The translations under genes and the position numbers were made by a program. A stretch of DNA of 64,000 nt from CAVVSD01 sp963837655 (GTDB lineage: Bacteria > Actinomycetota > Thermoleophilia > Solirubrobacterales > Solirubrobacteraceae), in contig CAWIOK010000006.1 in the NCBI GenBank assembly GCA_963837655.1, positions 1-64,000 on the forward strand, read 5' to 3'. Below, piece by piece: positions 41,280 to 49,892 of this stretch (its first letter is position 1; each line of letters starts with the position of its first letter). Under the pieces are notes generated by a model. The model worked only from the letters and a program-made list of their open reading frames with translations. It searched no databases and was not told where the DNA came from.

Positions 41280-43472
41280 CTACCGCTTGGTGATCGGCGC
41301 GTACTCGGCCATGAGCTTGCGCTCGGAGCCGTCGCCGGCGAACCGCACGACAACGATCCCGCCCGGCTCGATCGCCGTGACGACGCCGTCGCCGAATGCG
41401 CTGTGGACCACGTCGTCGCCCATCCGGAAGCTCGGTGCCGCGGTCGTCTCCGCCCGCGTCGCGCTCCATGACATCGGGCGCTGCGTGCCGGGCCGGAGGA
41501 CGGGCTCGTCCGCCCCGTCGGTCAGGTCGCGGGGGATCTCGTCCAGGAACCGCGACCGCAGGCCGTAGTTCTGCGCGCCGAAGACCGACCGGCGCCGTGC
41601 GTAGGTGAGGTAGAGGTCGCGCATCGCCCGCGTGATGCCGACGTACATGAGGCGGCGCTCCTCCTCCAGGCCGCCCTCGTCGAGCGCGCGGCTGTGCGGG
41701 AAGACCCCTTCCTCGCAGCCGATCATGAACACGACCGGGTACTCGAGGCCCTTGGCGTTGTGCAGCGTCATCAGCGTGACGAGCCCGTCGTCGTCGCGAC
41801 GCGTGTCCGCATCGGCGACGAGCGACACCTGCTGCAGGAACGCCTCCAGCGCGCCGTCCTCGGTGGCGATCGGATCCGTCGTCGCGTCGTACTCGCGGGC
41901 GACCTCGACGAGCTCGGCGAGGTTCTCCAGACGGCCCTGCGCCTCGATCGTGCGCTCGGCCTCCAGCGCCTCCAGGTAGCCCGTCTCGTGGAGGACCGCC
42001 TCGAGCAGGTCGCCGACGGGCACGCCGGCCCGCGCACGCTCCCGGAGCGCCTCCATGGTCTGCATGAAGCGGCCGATCGCCTTCTGCGCCGCGGTGCCCA
42101 GGCCCGGAACGGAGCCCGGGTCGGCGGCCGCATCCCACACCGGGACGCCGAGCGTCGCGCCGTGGGTCAGGACCCGCGAGAGCGACGTCGCCCCGATGCC
42201 ACGCCGCGGGGCGTTGGCGATCCGCGTGAACGCGTTGGCGTCCTGCGGGTTGGCGAGGACGATGAGATAGGCGAGCGCGTCCTTGATCTCGGCGCGGTCA
42301 TAGAACTTCGTGCCGCCCACGACCTGGTAGGCGACCTCGCGTCGTACGAGCGTGTCCTCCAGGACCCGTGACTGCGCGTTGGTCCGATAGAAGACCGCGA
42401 TCTCCGCCCGGCTGAGCCCGGTGTCGAGCAACCGCTCGATCTCGCCGACGACATAGCGCGCCTCGGCGTGCTCGTCGTCCATCTCGCGGATGCGGATCGG
42501 GTCGCCGTCGCCGAGCTCCGTCCACAGCGACTTGGGCTTCTGCGCGCGGTTGTTGGCGATGACCGCGTTGGCGGCGCTGAGGATCGTCTGCGTCGAGCGG
42601 TAGTTCTGCTCGAGCTTGACGACCGTCGCGTCGGGATAGTCGTCCTCGAAGTCCAGGAGGTTGCGGATGTCGGCTCCGCGGAACCCGTAGACCGACTGCG
42701 CGTCGTCCCCCACCACGGCCAGATTTCGGTGCTCACCCGTGAGCAGCTGGAGGAGCCGGTACTGCGCGTGGTTGGTGTCCTGGTACTCGTCGACGAGGAC
42801 GTGGCGGAACGCGGCCTGATAACGGTCGCGCACCTCCTGGAACAGCTCCAGGACGTTGACGGTCCGGACGAGCAGGTCGTCGAAGTCCATCGCGTTGGCG
42901 CGGTGCATCTCACGTTCGTAGAGGTCGTAGACGTCCGCGACGGTGCCCTCGAAGAACGACCCGACGAGCTGGCGGTACGCGTCGGCGTCGCGCAGCTTGT
43001 TCTTCGCGTCGGAGATCTGGTTGTGGACCGCGGCGGGCGTGAAGCGCTTCGTGTCCGCCCCCAGCTCGTCGAGGCAGCGCTTCGTCAGCCGGCGCGCGTC
43101 AGCCTGGTCGTAGATCGTGAAGGTCCGCGTGTAGCCCAGGCGAGCCGCCTCGGCCCGCAGCAGCCGCGCGCACGCTGCGTGGAACGTCATCACCCACATC
43201 CCGCGCACGCGCCCACCGAGCAGGAGCTCGACGCGCTCGCGCATCTCCCCCGCCGCCTTGTTCGTGAACGTGATCGCGAGGATCTCGTCGTGCCGGGCGA
43301 GGCCCGTGTGGACGAGATGGGCGATGCGGTGGGTGAGCACGCGCGTCTTGCCCGATCCGGCGCCGGCGAGCACGAGCAGCGGTCCCTCGCCGTGCGTCAC
43401 GGCGGCGCGCTGCTGGTCGTTGAGACCCTCGAGCAGCCGCTCGATCCGGTCGGTGGAGCCGGGCGAAGACAC
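41280..43472 (-). CDS. ATP-dependent DNA helicase, UvrD/PcrA family
   Basis: A 730-residue superfamily 1A helicase. The Q-motif region LNDQQRAAVTHGEGPLLVLA and Walker A AGAGSGKTRVLTHRI are at residues 17-50. DEYQDTNHAQYRLLQ (motif II), VVGDDAQSVYGFRGAD, LEQNYRSTQTIL and the motif V/VI region VTLMTLHNAKGLEYPVVFMI and RRLMYVGITRAM follow in order. The C-terminus has a small beta domain (MGDDVVHSAFGDGVVTAIEP) typical of PcrA. It acts in nucleotide-excision and replication repair. A TATCCT hexamer ends seven bases before the GTG at 43472, suggesting a leaderless message; the longer upstream frame is antisense to the next gene. Confidence 0.92.
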   Translation of the reverse strand: MSSPGSTDRIERLLEGLNDQQRAAVTHGEGPLLVLAGAGSGKTRVLTHRIAHLVHTGLARHDEILAITFTNKAAGEMRERVELLLGGRVRGMWVMTFHAACARLLRAEAARLGYTRTFTIYDQADARRLTKRCLDELGADTKRFTPAAVHNQISDAKNKLRDADAYRQLVGSFFEGTVADVYDLYEREMHRANAMDFDDLLVRTVNVLELFQEVRDRYQAAFRHVLVDEYQDTNHAQYRLLQLLTGEHRNLAVVGDDAQSVYGFRGADIRNLLDFEDDYPDATVVKLEQNYRSTQTILSAANAVIANNRAQKPKSLWTELGDGDPIRIREMDDEHAEARYVVGEIERLLDTGLSRAEIAVFYRTNAQSRVLEDTLVRREVAYQVVGGTKFYDRAEIKDALAYLIVLANPQDANAFTRIANAPRRGIGATSLSRVLTHGATLGVPVWDAAADPGSVPGLGTAAQKAIGRFMQTMEALRERARAGVPVGDLLEAVLHETGYLEALEAERTIEAQGRLENLAELVEVAREYDATTDPIATEDGALEAFLQQVSLVADADTRRDDDGLVTLMTLHNAKGLEYPVVFMIGCEEGVFPHSRALDEGGLEEERRLMYVGITRAMRDLYLTYARRRSVFGAQNYGLRSRFLDEIPRDLTDGADEPVLRPGTQRPMSWSATRAETTAAPSFRMGDDVVHSAFGDGVVTAIEPGGIVVVRFAGDGSERKLMAEYAPITKR

Positions 43473-43479
43473 CCCTTCG

Positions 43480-43508
43480 AGGATAGGGACGCGTCCGGCT
43501 GGCACTCT
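43480..43508. promoter_or_regulatory. Divergent -10 elements between uvrD/pcrA and the queuosine-salvage gene
   Basis: TATCCT on the minus strand (43485-43480) ends seven bases before the helicase GTG. CACTCT on the plus strand (43503-43508) ends six bases before the ATG at 43515. Neither gene has a Shine-Dalgarno sequence in this 42-base gap. Confidence 0.4.
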
Positions 43509-43514
43509 TCGGCG

Positions 43515-44387
43515 ATGCGGCTCACCGAGGAGGTCAGACGGACGACGCAGGACATCGCCTCCCAGGCGCAGTGGGTCCGCGTCGACGAGTCGGCGCTGGG
43601 GAACGTCCAGCGGGCGGCCCAGCCCACGCTGGACCCGGTCGCGCACTACCTCGAGGGCAGCGAGGAGGACGTCGCGACGTTCCTCGTCTCCCTCGACACG
43701 ATCAACTTCGGGTCGGGCTGGTGGCCGACGATCCGCAAGCGCACGGGGATGTCCGGCTACTTCACGATGGCGACGGGCCTGGCCGAGCGCTTCCGCGCGC
43801 ACGGGCCCTGGAACGCCGCCGAGCTGCGGGCGATGCGCACCGAGGAGATCGCCGACGCGCTCGGGCAGTCACGCGACCACGAGCTCATGGCGCTCTACGC
43901 CCAGGCGCTGCGCGGCCTGGGTCGCTGGCTCGGCGAGCGCACGACGCTCGAGGCCGTGCAGGAGGCCGACGGGTCGGCCGAGCGGCTCGCCGAGGACCTC
44001 GTCACCGGGATGGCGATGTTCGACGACCGCGGCTTCTACAAGCGCGCGCAGATCGTCGCGTCGGACCTCTCGCTGGCGGGCGTCGCACGGTTCCGCGATC
44101 TCGACCGCCTCACCATCTTCGCCGACAACCTCGTCCCGCACGTCCTGCGCTGCGACGGGGTGCTCGTGTACGACGCGCGCCTCGCGCAGCACATCGATGC
44201 GGGACGCCCGCTGCGCCTCGGCCCGCAGGAACGCGAGATCCGCGCCGGCGCCGTCCACGCCTGCGAGCTGATCGCCGCCCGTCTCGGGGTGAGCGCCCAC
44301 ACGCTCGACCACTGGCTCTGGCAGCGCGGGCAGGCGCCGGAGTACAAGGCGCACCCGCGGCACCGCTGCCGCACCGTCTACTACTAG
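43515..44387 (+). CDS. Queuosine-salvage protein (DUF2419, Qng1-like)
   Basis: A 290-residue member of the DUF2419 family. Characteristic parts are FLVSLDTINFGSGWWPTIRK (about residues 57-76), GMSGYFTMATGLAERFRAHG, and the acidic region near residue 200 (FADNLVPHVLRCDGVLVYD). Qng1 enzymes split queuosine-5'-monophosphate to release queuine; a bacterial homologue has been studied from Sphaerobacter, and eukaryotes use the same protein to salvage dietary queuosine. The bacterium could therefore recover the queuosine base from tRNA fragments. No other queuosine genes are near. It ends sharing CTAG with the convergent cysE. Start at 43515, six bases after CACTCT. Confidence 0.85.
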   Translation: MRLTEEVRRTTQDIASQAQWVRVDESALGNVQRAAQPTLDPVAHYLEGSEEDVATFLVSLDTINFGSGWWPTIRKRTGMSGYFTMATGLAERFRAHGPWNAAELRAMRTEEIADALGQSRDHELMALYAQALRGLGRWLGERTTLEAVQEADGSAERLAEDLVTGMAMFDDRGFYKRAQIVASDLSLAGVARFRDLDRLTIFADNLVPHVLRCDGVLVYDARLAQHIDAGRPLRLGPQEREIRAGAVHACELIAARLGVSAHTLDHWLWQRGQAPEYKAHPRHRCRTVYY

Positions 44388-45107
44388 CCGCCCGCGGGGC
44401 TCGGGCCCTGCCGCCGTCGCAGCGGCGTGACCTCGGCGACCGGCGCCGCGCCGTCGCCCTGCAGCTCGGCGATCCGCCGCTCGAGCTCCGCGATCCGCGC
44501 CGACATCGACTGCACGGCATCAGCGACCGGGTCGGGCAGGTGGGCCCAGTCGGCGTCGGGCCCCTCGGGACGGCGGCCCTCCACGCGGACCGGATGCCCC
44601 GGGTTGCCGACGACGGTCGAGTTCGGCGGCACGTCGTGGATGACGACGGTGTTCGCCCCGATCTTCGCGCCGTGGCCGATCGTGATCGGGCCCAGCAGCT
44701 TCGCGCCCGAGCCGATCGTGACGTTGTCCTGCACGGTCGGGTGGCGCTTGCCGGAGGCGAACCCGGTGCCGCCGAGCGTCACGCCCTGGTAGAGCGTCAC
44801 GCAATCGCCGATGGCCGCGGTCTCCCCGACGACGACGCCCTGTGCCGTGATCGATGAAGAGCCCCTCGCCGATCTGGGCGGCCGGGTGGATCTCGATGCC
44901 GGTCGTGCTCCGCGCGATCCGCGCCATCGCCCGGGCGGGGAACCTCAGTCCCGCATCGTGCAGCGCGTGCGCCACGCGGTGCACGAGCAGCGCCTGCACC
45001 CCGGGCCAGACGAGGAGGATCTCCGTCGTGCTGACACCCCGCGCGGCAGGGTCGCGCTCCCTCGCCGCCGCGACGTCCCGACGGACCTCGCCCACCACAC
45101 CGAACAT
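44384..45107 (-). pseudogene. cysE: Serine O-acetyltransferase, split by a single-base frameshift
   Basis: The frame from the ATG at 45107 encodes a normal short-type CysE N-terminus (MFGVVGEVRRDVAAARERDP to GEGLFIDHGTG). The hexapeptide-repeat C-terminal half (VVVGETAAIGDCVTLYQGVT, then LGGTGFASGKRHPTVQDNVT, SGAKLLGPITIGHGAKIGAN) is in the next frame. One extra C in the CCC run at 44838-44840 (plus strand) separates them; the total of 724 bases is one more than a multiple of three. Removing it would restore a protein of about 240 residues that acetylates serine for cysteine synthesis. Because cysK is intact and adjacent, a sequencing error is as likely as decay. TACCCT (45115-45120) ends seven bases before the ATG. 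Confidence 0.85.
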
Positions 45108-45114
45108 GCTCACG

Positions 45115-45120
45115 AGGGTA
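45115..45120 (-). promoter_or_regulatory. -10-like TACCCT of cysE
   Basis: TACCCT on the minus strand ends seven bases before the cysE ATG, inside the 20-base gap after cysK. Confidence 0.35.
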
Positions 45121-45127
45121 CGGCCAT

Positions 45128-46054
45128 CTAGGGCGCCGGAGCGAAGAACGGCGTGGAGACGTAGCGCTCGCCGGAGTCCGGCAGCACGACGGCGATCCGC
45201 TTGCCCTGCATCTCGGGGCGCTTGGCGAGCTCCAGCGCACCCCACACCGCCGCGCCGCAGGACAGCCCGACGAGGACGCCCTCCGTCCGCGCGCACAGCC
45301 GCGCGGTCTCGATGGCCGCCTCGTCGGGGACCGCCAGGACCTCGTCGAGCACGTCGCGGTTGAGCACGGGCGGCACGAAGCCTGCGCCGATGCCCTGGAT
45401 CTTGTGCGGCCCGGGCGCGCGACCGGAGAGCACCGCGGAGCTCGCGGGCTCCACAGCGACCACTCGGAGGTCGGGGTTGCGCTCCTTCAGCGCCTCCCCC
45501 GCCCCGGTGATCGTCCCGCCCGTCCCGACGCCCGCGACGAACACGTCGACGTCACCGTCGAGCGCATCCCAGATCTCGGGGCCCGTGGTGCGGCGATGGA
45601 TCTCGGGATTCGCGGGGTTGGAGAACTGGTCCGGCAGGAACACGTCGTCGCGGCTCGCCATCGCACGCGCGGCGTCCACCGCCTCGGTCATCCCGCCCAT
45701 CGACTCGGTGATCTCGACCCGCGCGCCGTAGAGGCGCAGCAGCCCCTCCCGCTCCCGGCTCATGCCCTGCGGGAGCGTCAGGACGAGGTCGTAGCCCTTC
45801 GCCGCACAGACGAACGCGAGCGCGATGCCGGTGTTGCCGCTGGTGGCCTCGACGATCGTCGTCCGTCCCGGCTCGATGCGCCCGTCGGCCTCCGCCGCCT
45901 CGATCATGGCGACGCCGATGCGGTCCTTCACGCTGCCGCCCGGGTTGAACGCCTCGAGCTTGCCGAACAGCCGGACCCCGTCTGGCGCGAGACGGGCGAG
46001 CTCGACCATCGGGGTGTTGCCGACGTGATCGGCGATGTTCGATGGGACGGCCAT
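45128..46054 (-). CDS. cysK: Cysteine synthase A (O-acetylserine sulfhydrylase)
   Basis: A 308-residue fold-type II PLP enzyme that makes cysteine from O-acetylserine and sulfide. The PLP lysine is in NPGGSVKDRIGVAMIEAAEA (about residue 42), the substrate loop is EATSGNTGIALAFVCAAKG (about residue 70), and the phosphate loop is VAGVGTGGTITGAG (about residue 178). It has the usual length for CysK; O-phosphoserine-using CysM-type enzymes are the main alternative. It lies 20 bases upstream of cysE on the same strand. TAGTGT nine bases before the ATG could be the promoter. Confidence 0.93.
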   Translation of the reverse strand: MAVPSNIADHVGNTPMVELARLAPDGVRLFGKLEAFNPGGSVKDRIGVAMIEAAEADGRIEPGRTTIVEATSGNTGIALAFVCAAKGYDLVLTLPQGMSREREGLLRLYGARVEITESMGGMTEAVDAARAMASRDDVFLPDQFSNPANPEIHRRTTGPEIWDALDGDVDVFVAGVGTGGTITGAGEALKERNPDLRVVAVEPASSAVLSGRAPGPHKIQGIGAGFVPPVLNRDVLDEVLAVPDEAAIETARLCARTEGVLVGLSCGAAVWGALELAKRPEMQGKRIAVVLPDSGERYVSTPFFAPAP

Positions 46055-46063
46055 CGCGGGCGA

Positions 46064-46069
46064 ACACTA
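46064..46069 (-). promoter_or_regulatory. -10-like TAGTGT of cysK
   Basis: TAGTGT on the minus strand ends nine bases before the cysK ATG; the gap to the upstream hydrolase stop is 50 bases. Confidence 0.35.
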
Positions 46070-46104
46070 GTGCCGTGCCCACCCGCGGCGGCGCGTCGGG
46101 CGCG

Positions 46105-47115
46105 TCAGAGCTTCTTGCCCAGCCAGTCGAGGATCGGCTGGAGTGCCTCGCGGTTGTTCTTCTCCAGCATCATCCCGTGCCCGTTGCCGCGCACGCCCGC
46201 CTGCGGCAGCGTGATGTACTCGATGTCGCAGCCGCACGACTTCACGTACTCGTAGGTGTGCGGATCGATCTGCGTGAAGATCGAGGACTCCGAGGTCATC
46301 ATCAGGATCGGGAACTTCGAGAGGTTGACGAGCTTGCGCTGCGTGCCGTCCTGCAGCTCTGCCGGGTCGGAGACCGGCGGGTCGTACTCGAGCGGCAGGT
46401 CGGTCGGCCCGTACTCGAGCGACACGCCCATCTGCGGGTTGTTCAGGAACGGCGGGCCGAGCACCTCGATCTGCACGAGCGCGGCGATCTTGTCCGGCCG
46501 CGCCTCGGCGGCCAGCCACCCGGCCGGGCCGCCCGCGGAGTGGCTCAGGAGCACCGCCGGGCCGACCATGTCGAGCAGCTTCGCGAGGCGGTCCTGCTCC
46601 AGGCGGTGCGCCTCGCGCATGTCGACGAGCATCGGGCCTGTGCCGGCCATGAACTGGTCCAGCACGTCGTCGGGGTCCGGCGACCCGGGCCACTGGGTGT
46701 GCGCCTCGATGCCGGGCGGATACGCCATCGGACCGGTCGTGCCGCCGGCGAAGAGCCCGGAGGCGAACTCGTAGGAGAACGGCGGGCCCATCGGGCCGAG
46801 GACATCGGGATGCAGCGGGGCACGGCCGTGCCCGGGGCGGTCGACCGCGTAGACGGCCCAGCCGTCCTGCACGAGCTGCGGCCACCAGCCCGGTCGCCCG
46901 TCAGGCGTCCCCAGGTAGTCGGTCCCCTGGCCGCCGCCGCCATGGACGAGGATGATCGGAACCGGCTGGGTGACGGTGTCGGGCGCCTCCCACTCCACGT
47001 ACATCGCGCCACGGTTGGTGTGCCCGACCGGCGTCTCGATGCGCTCGTCGACGCCGACCCAGAAGAACCCTCGCCTGGAGGCGATCACCTCGCCCTGCTC
47101 GTGCGGTGCGGCCAT
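46105..47115 (-). CDS. Alpha/beta hydrolase (esterase-like)
   Basis: A 336-residue alpha/beta hydrolase without a signal peptide. The oxyanion-hole loop is IILVHGGGGQGTDYLG (about residue 56). The nucleophile serine is in VLLSHSAGGPAGWLAAEA (about residue 193), and the catalytic histidine is in GNGHGMMLEKNNREAL near residue 313. The insertion between residues 100 and 150 forms a cap. It resembles uncharacterised esterases of soil bacteria; the substrate is unknown. The ATG at 47115 has a GAGGAGAGGGAG ribosome site, and a TAACAT further up may be a -10. It is 48 bases downstream of the GST gene on the same strand. Confidence 0.82.
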   Translation of the reverse strand: MAAPHEQGEVIASRRGFFWVGVDERIETPVGHTNRGAMYVEWEAPDTVTQPVPIILVHGGGGQGTDYLGTPDGRPGWWPQLVQDGWAVYAVDRPGHGRAPLHPDVLGPMGPPFSYEFASGLFAGGTTGPMAYPPGIEAHTQWPGSPDPDDVLDQFMAGTGPMLVDMREAHRLEQDRLAKLLDMVGPAVLLSHSAGGPAGWLAAEARPDKIAALVQIEVLGPPFLNNPQMGVSLEYGPTDLPLEYDPPVSDPAELQDGTQRKLVNLSKFPILMMTSESSIFTQIDPHTYEYVKSCGCDIEYITLPQAGVRGNGHGMMLEKNNREALQPILDWLGKKL

Positions 47116-47163
47116 GCGCTCCCTCTCCTCGTCTCGATCTGAGGCGGGGCATGTTAGAGCCGG

Positions 47164-47820
47164 TCAGAACTCGACCTCGAGCTCAGAGACCTCCTCGGCC
47201 TCCTCCGCCGCTGCCTCCATCCACGCGACCATGTCGGGCAGCGCGAGGATCGTGTCGCAATAGTCCGCGCACGGCTCCTCGAGGGGGATGTCGTACGTCA
47301 CGAACCGCGTGCAGACGGGTGCGTACATCGCGTCGGCGAGGGTCGGCGCCGCCCCGAAGAGGAACGGCCCCCCGTGCGTCTGGAGGCACTCGGCCCAGAT
47401 CGCCTGGATGCGGTCGATGTCACGCTGCGCGCCCGCGTAGACGCGGAAGCCGGGATGGTGGGCGCGGACGTCCATCGGCAGCGCCGAGCGCAGGTTCGCG
47501 AAGCCCGCGTGCATCTCGCCCGAGATCGAGCGGCAGTGCGCGCGCTCGGCGGCGCCAGCAGGAAGCAGCCCCGCGTCGGGCCGCAGCTCGTGCAGGTACT
47601 CGCCGATGGCGAGCGTGTCCCACACGGCGACGCCGGCGTGCTCGAGGCGCGGGGTCAGGAAGGAAGGCGACAGCAGCAGCAGCTCCGCGCGCGCCGAGGC
47701 ATCCTCGAGGGACAGCTCGTCGACCTCGACGTCGAGGCCGGCGAACCGGCAGAGCAGCCAGCCGCGCAATGACCAGGAGCCGTAGTTGCGGCTGATGATC
47801 GTGAGGGTTGCATCGGGCAC
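47164..47820 (-). CDS. Glutathione S-transferase family protein
   Basis: A 218-residue GST-fold protein. The thioredoxin-like N-terminal domain begins ATLTIISRNYGSWSLRGWLL (with an NYGSWS loop where the catalytic serine or tyrosine would be) and contains LTPRLEHAGVAVWDTLAIGE. The all-helical C-terminal domain includes FLFGAAPTLADAMYAPVCTR. GenBank-style names such as maleylacetoacetate isomerase are sometimes attached to this group. Glutathione is not generally made by actinobacteria, so another thiol or a non-transferase role is possible. The GTG at 47820 has a GGAGGTGA ribosome site, nine bases upstream. Confidence 0.85.
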   Translation of the reverse strand: MPDATLTIISRNYGSWSLRGWLLCRFAGLDVEVDELSLEDASARAELLLLSPSFLTPRLEHAGVAVWDTLAIGEYLHELRPDAGLLPAGAAERAHCRSISGEMHAGFANLRSALPMDVRAHHPGFRVYAGAQRDIDRIQAIWAECLQTHGGPFLFGAAPTLADAMYAPVCTRFVTYDIPLEEPCADYCDTILALPDMVAWMEAAAEEAEEVSELEVEF

Positions 47821-47929
47821 GACAGGGTCACCTCCGGTCGACGGCCCGTGACCCGCGAGCCTCTGGACATCCTCGATGCTACAGGTGGCCGACGGAGCGG
47901 TCGACTACGCTGATCAGGGTTCCTGACGC

Positions 47930-49147
47930 ATGCTCTACGCGGCCTACCAAGCCCAGGCGGATCTCATGGCTCCCTTCCGGATCGCCTCCTCCGTCTTGGC
48001 CGACGCGATCCCCCACCTGCCGCGGAGCATCTCCGAGCTGCCGGGTGTCCGCCGTACGGCCGCGACCGCCGAGCTCGTCGCGCTCGCGGGCCTCTCGCAC
48101 ACGCGACCCGCGTTCGGCATCGACAGCGTCGTCGTCGCCGGCGAGGAGCTCCCGGTCACCGAGCAGGCTGCCCACGTCACCCCTTTCGCGACGCTGCTGC
48201 ACTTCGCCAAGGACTCACCGGTGCCCCAGCCGCCGGTGCTGCTCGTCGCCCCCATGTCCGGGCACTTCTCGACGCTCCTGCGCGCGACCGTGCAGACGAT
48301 GCTGCCCGACCACGACGTCTACCTGACCGACTGGCACAACGCACGCGAGATCCCCGTCTCCGCCGGCGCGTTCGGATTGGACGAGTACACGGAGCACCTC
48401 ATCGAGTTCCTGCAGGTGATCGGCCCCGGCGCCCACATGATCGCGGTCTGCCAGCCCTGCGTGCAGGCGCTCGCGGCGACGGCCCTCATGGCCGAGGACG
48501 ACGATCCGGCCCGGCCGCGCAGTCTGACGCTCATGGCGGGGCCGGTGGACGGCCGCATCAACCCGACCGAGGTCAACTGCCTGGCCGTCGAGCATCCGCT
48601 GCAGTGGTTCGACTCCCACGTGATCTCCACCGTCCCGCTGCGCTTCGCCGGTGGCGGCCGCCGGGTCTACCCGGGGTTCATGCAGCTGACGGCGTTCGTG
48701 AGCATGAGCCCCGAGCGCCACATGAAGGCGTTCGCGGGCATGTGGGACGACGTGGCCCACGGCGACCTCGCCAAGGCCACCAGGACACGCGACTTCTACG
48801 AGGAGTACTTCGCGGTCCTCGATCTCACGGCCGAGTTCTACCTCGAGACCATCGACAAGGTGTTCCAGCGGTACCTGCTCGCCAAGGGCGAGCTGGAGAT
48901 CGGGGGTCGCCGCGTCGACCCCGCCGCGATCCGCGACGTCGCGCTGCTCACCGTGGAGGGCGAGCGGGACAACATCTGCGGCATCGGGCAGACCTCGGCC
49001 GCACACGCGCTGTGCACGTCGCTGCGACCCGCGCAGCGACGTGAGCACCTGGCGCCCGGGGTCGGGCACTACGGCGTGTTCAGCGGCTCGCGCTGGGAGC
49101 GCGAGACGTATCCGCTTCTGCGGACGATGATCCTCGCAACGAGCTAG
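47930..49147 (+). CDS. phaZ: Intracellular polyhydroxyalkanoate depolymerase
   Basis: A 405-residue intracellular PHA depolymerase. The lipase-box-like nucleophile region is HMIAVCQPCVQALAATALMA (about residue 165), with cysteine instead of serine as in Cupriavidus PhaZ. LYAAYQAQADLMAPFRIASS at the N-terminus and LTAFVSMSPERHMKAFAGMW, with the C-terminal APGVGHYGVFSGSRW containing the catalytic histidine, are family features. It would mobilise stored polyhydroxybutyrate. A TACGCT about 18 bases upstream of the ATG may be a -10. The stop shares the tetramer CTAG with the convergent DivIVA-like gene. No PHA synthase is in the window. Confidence 0.92.
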   Translation: MLYAAYQAQADLMAPFRIASSVLADAIPHLPRSISELPGVRRTAATAELVALAGLSHTRPAFGIDSVVVAGEELPVTEQAAHVTPFATLLHFAKDSPVPQPPVLLVAPMSGHFSTLLRATVQTMLPDHDVYLTDWHNAREIPVSAGAFGLDEYTEHLIEFLQVIGPGAHMIAVCQPCVQALAATALMAEDDDPARPRSLTLMAGPVDGRINPTEVNCLAVEHPLQWFDSHVISTVPLRFAGGGRRVYPGFMQLTAFVSMSPERHMKAFAGMWDDVAHGDLAKATRTRDFYEEYFAVLDLTAEFYLETIDKVFQRYLLAKGELEIGGRRVDPAAIRDVALLTVEGERDNICGIGQTSAAHALCTSLRPAQRREHLAPGVGHYGVFSGSRWERETYPLLRTMILATS

Positions 49148-49812
49148 GCCTCGGCGGGCTCCAGCGCCTCGGTCTTCTCCTCGTCGGCGGGTCCCTTGGC
49201 GATGTTCGCCCGCTTGCGCCGCCCCTCGGCGCCGCGCGACTCCGGCGTCGCGCGCGTCGTGTGCTTGGAGATCGTCGAGAGCAGCTCGCTGCGCAGGCGC
49301 TCCATCTCGGCGACGGTGTCGTCGCGCTGCGCCTTCAGCTCGGCGACGACGGCCTCGGCGGCCGCACGCCGGCGGTCGCCCTCCTCGACGGTCTTGCGCG
49401 CCTGCTCGATGGCGGCCTCCTTCGTGCGACGCGCCTCCTCGTCGGTCTTCGCCCGCAGGTTCGACGAGTAGTCGTCCGCCTTCGCGCGAACGTCCGTCGA
49501 GTAGTCGTCGGCCTGGCGGCGCGTCTCCTTCGACGCGGCGTCGGCCTTCTCGCGCATGTCCGTGCACTCGGCCTGGACCGTGCGCTTGAGCTCCTGCGAC
49601 TCCTTCTCGGTCGTCAGCAGGATGTGCGCGGTGGACTTGCCCACCAGCTCCAGCTTGCGCTGGACGGCCTCATCGCCCAGCTCGTTCGCGGCGTCCGTCT
49701 CCAGCCACTCGGCGAGCGAGTCCAGAAAGCGGTCGACCTCGCGCTTGTCGTAACCGCGCCGGGTCATCGTGAACCCGCTCACGCGCAGCTGCTCGAAGTG
49801 CGTCCAGTCCAT
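49144..49812 (-). CDS. DivIVA-domain coiled-coil protein
   Basis: A 222-residue protein. The N-terminal DivIVA-type domain reads VSGFTMTRRGYDKREVDRFL (about residues 11-30), the membrane-curvature-sensing signature. From about residue 60 to 190 it is a long charged coiled coil (SQELKRTVQAECTDMREKAD, KADDYSSNLRAKTDEEARRT), followed by a basic and acidic tail. Such proteins mark poles or division sites; actinobacterial relatives organise cell-wall growth. The ATG at 49812 has an AGGAGG ribosome site. It is convergent with phaZ, sharing CTAG as both stops. The longer upstream ORF is antisense to xdhC and not real. Confidence 0.82.
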   Translation of the reverse strand: MDWTHFEQLRVSGFTMTRRGYDKREVDRFLDSLAEWLETDAANELGDEAVQRKLELVGKSTAHILLTTEKESQELKRTVQAECTDMREKADAASKETRRQADDYSTDVRAKADDYSSNLRAKTDEEARRTKEAAIEQARKTVEEGDRRRAAAEAVVAELKAQRDDTVAEMERLRSELLSTISKHTTRATPESRGAEGRRKRANIAKGPADEEKTEALEPAEA

Positions 49813-49892
49813 AGTTCCCTCGGCCTCCTTGGTTGCTTTGGGGACGGGAGATCCTAAGTCACGCCGGATTCCGGTCGGAGGGACCGGCTGTC

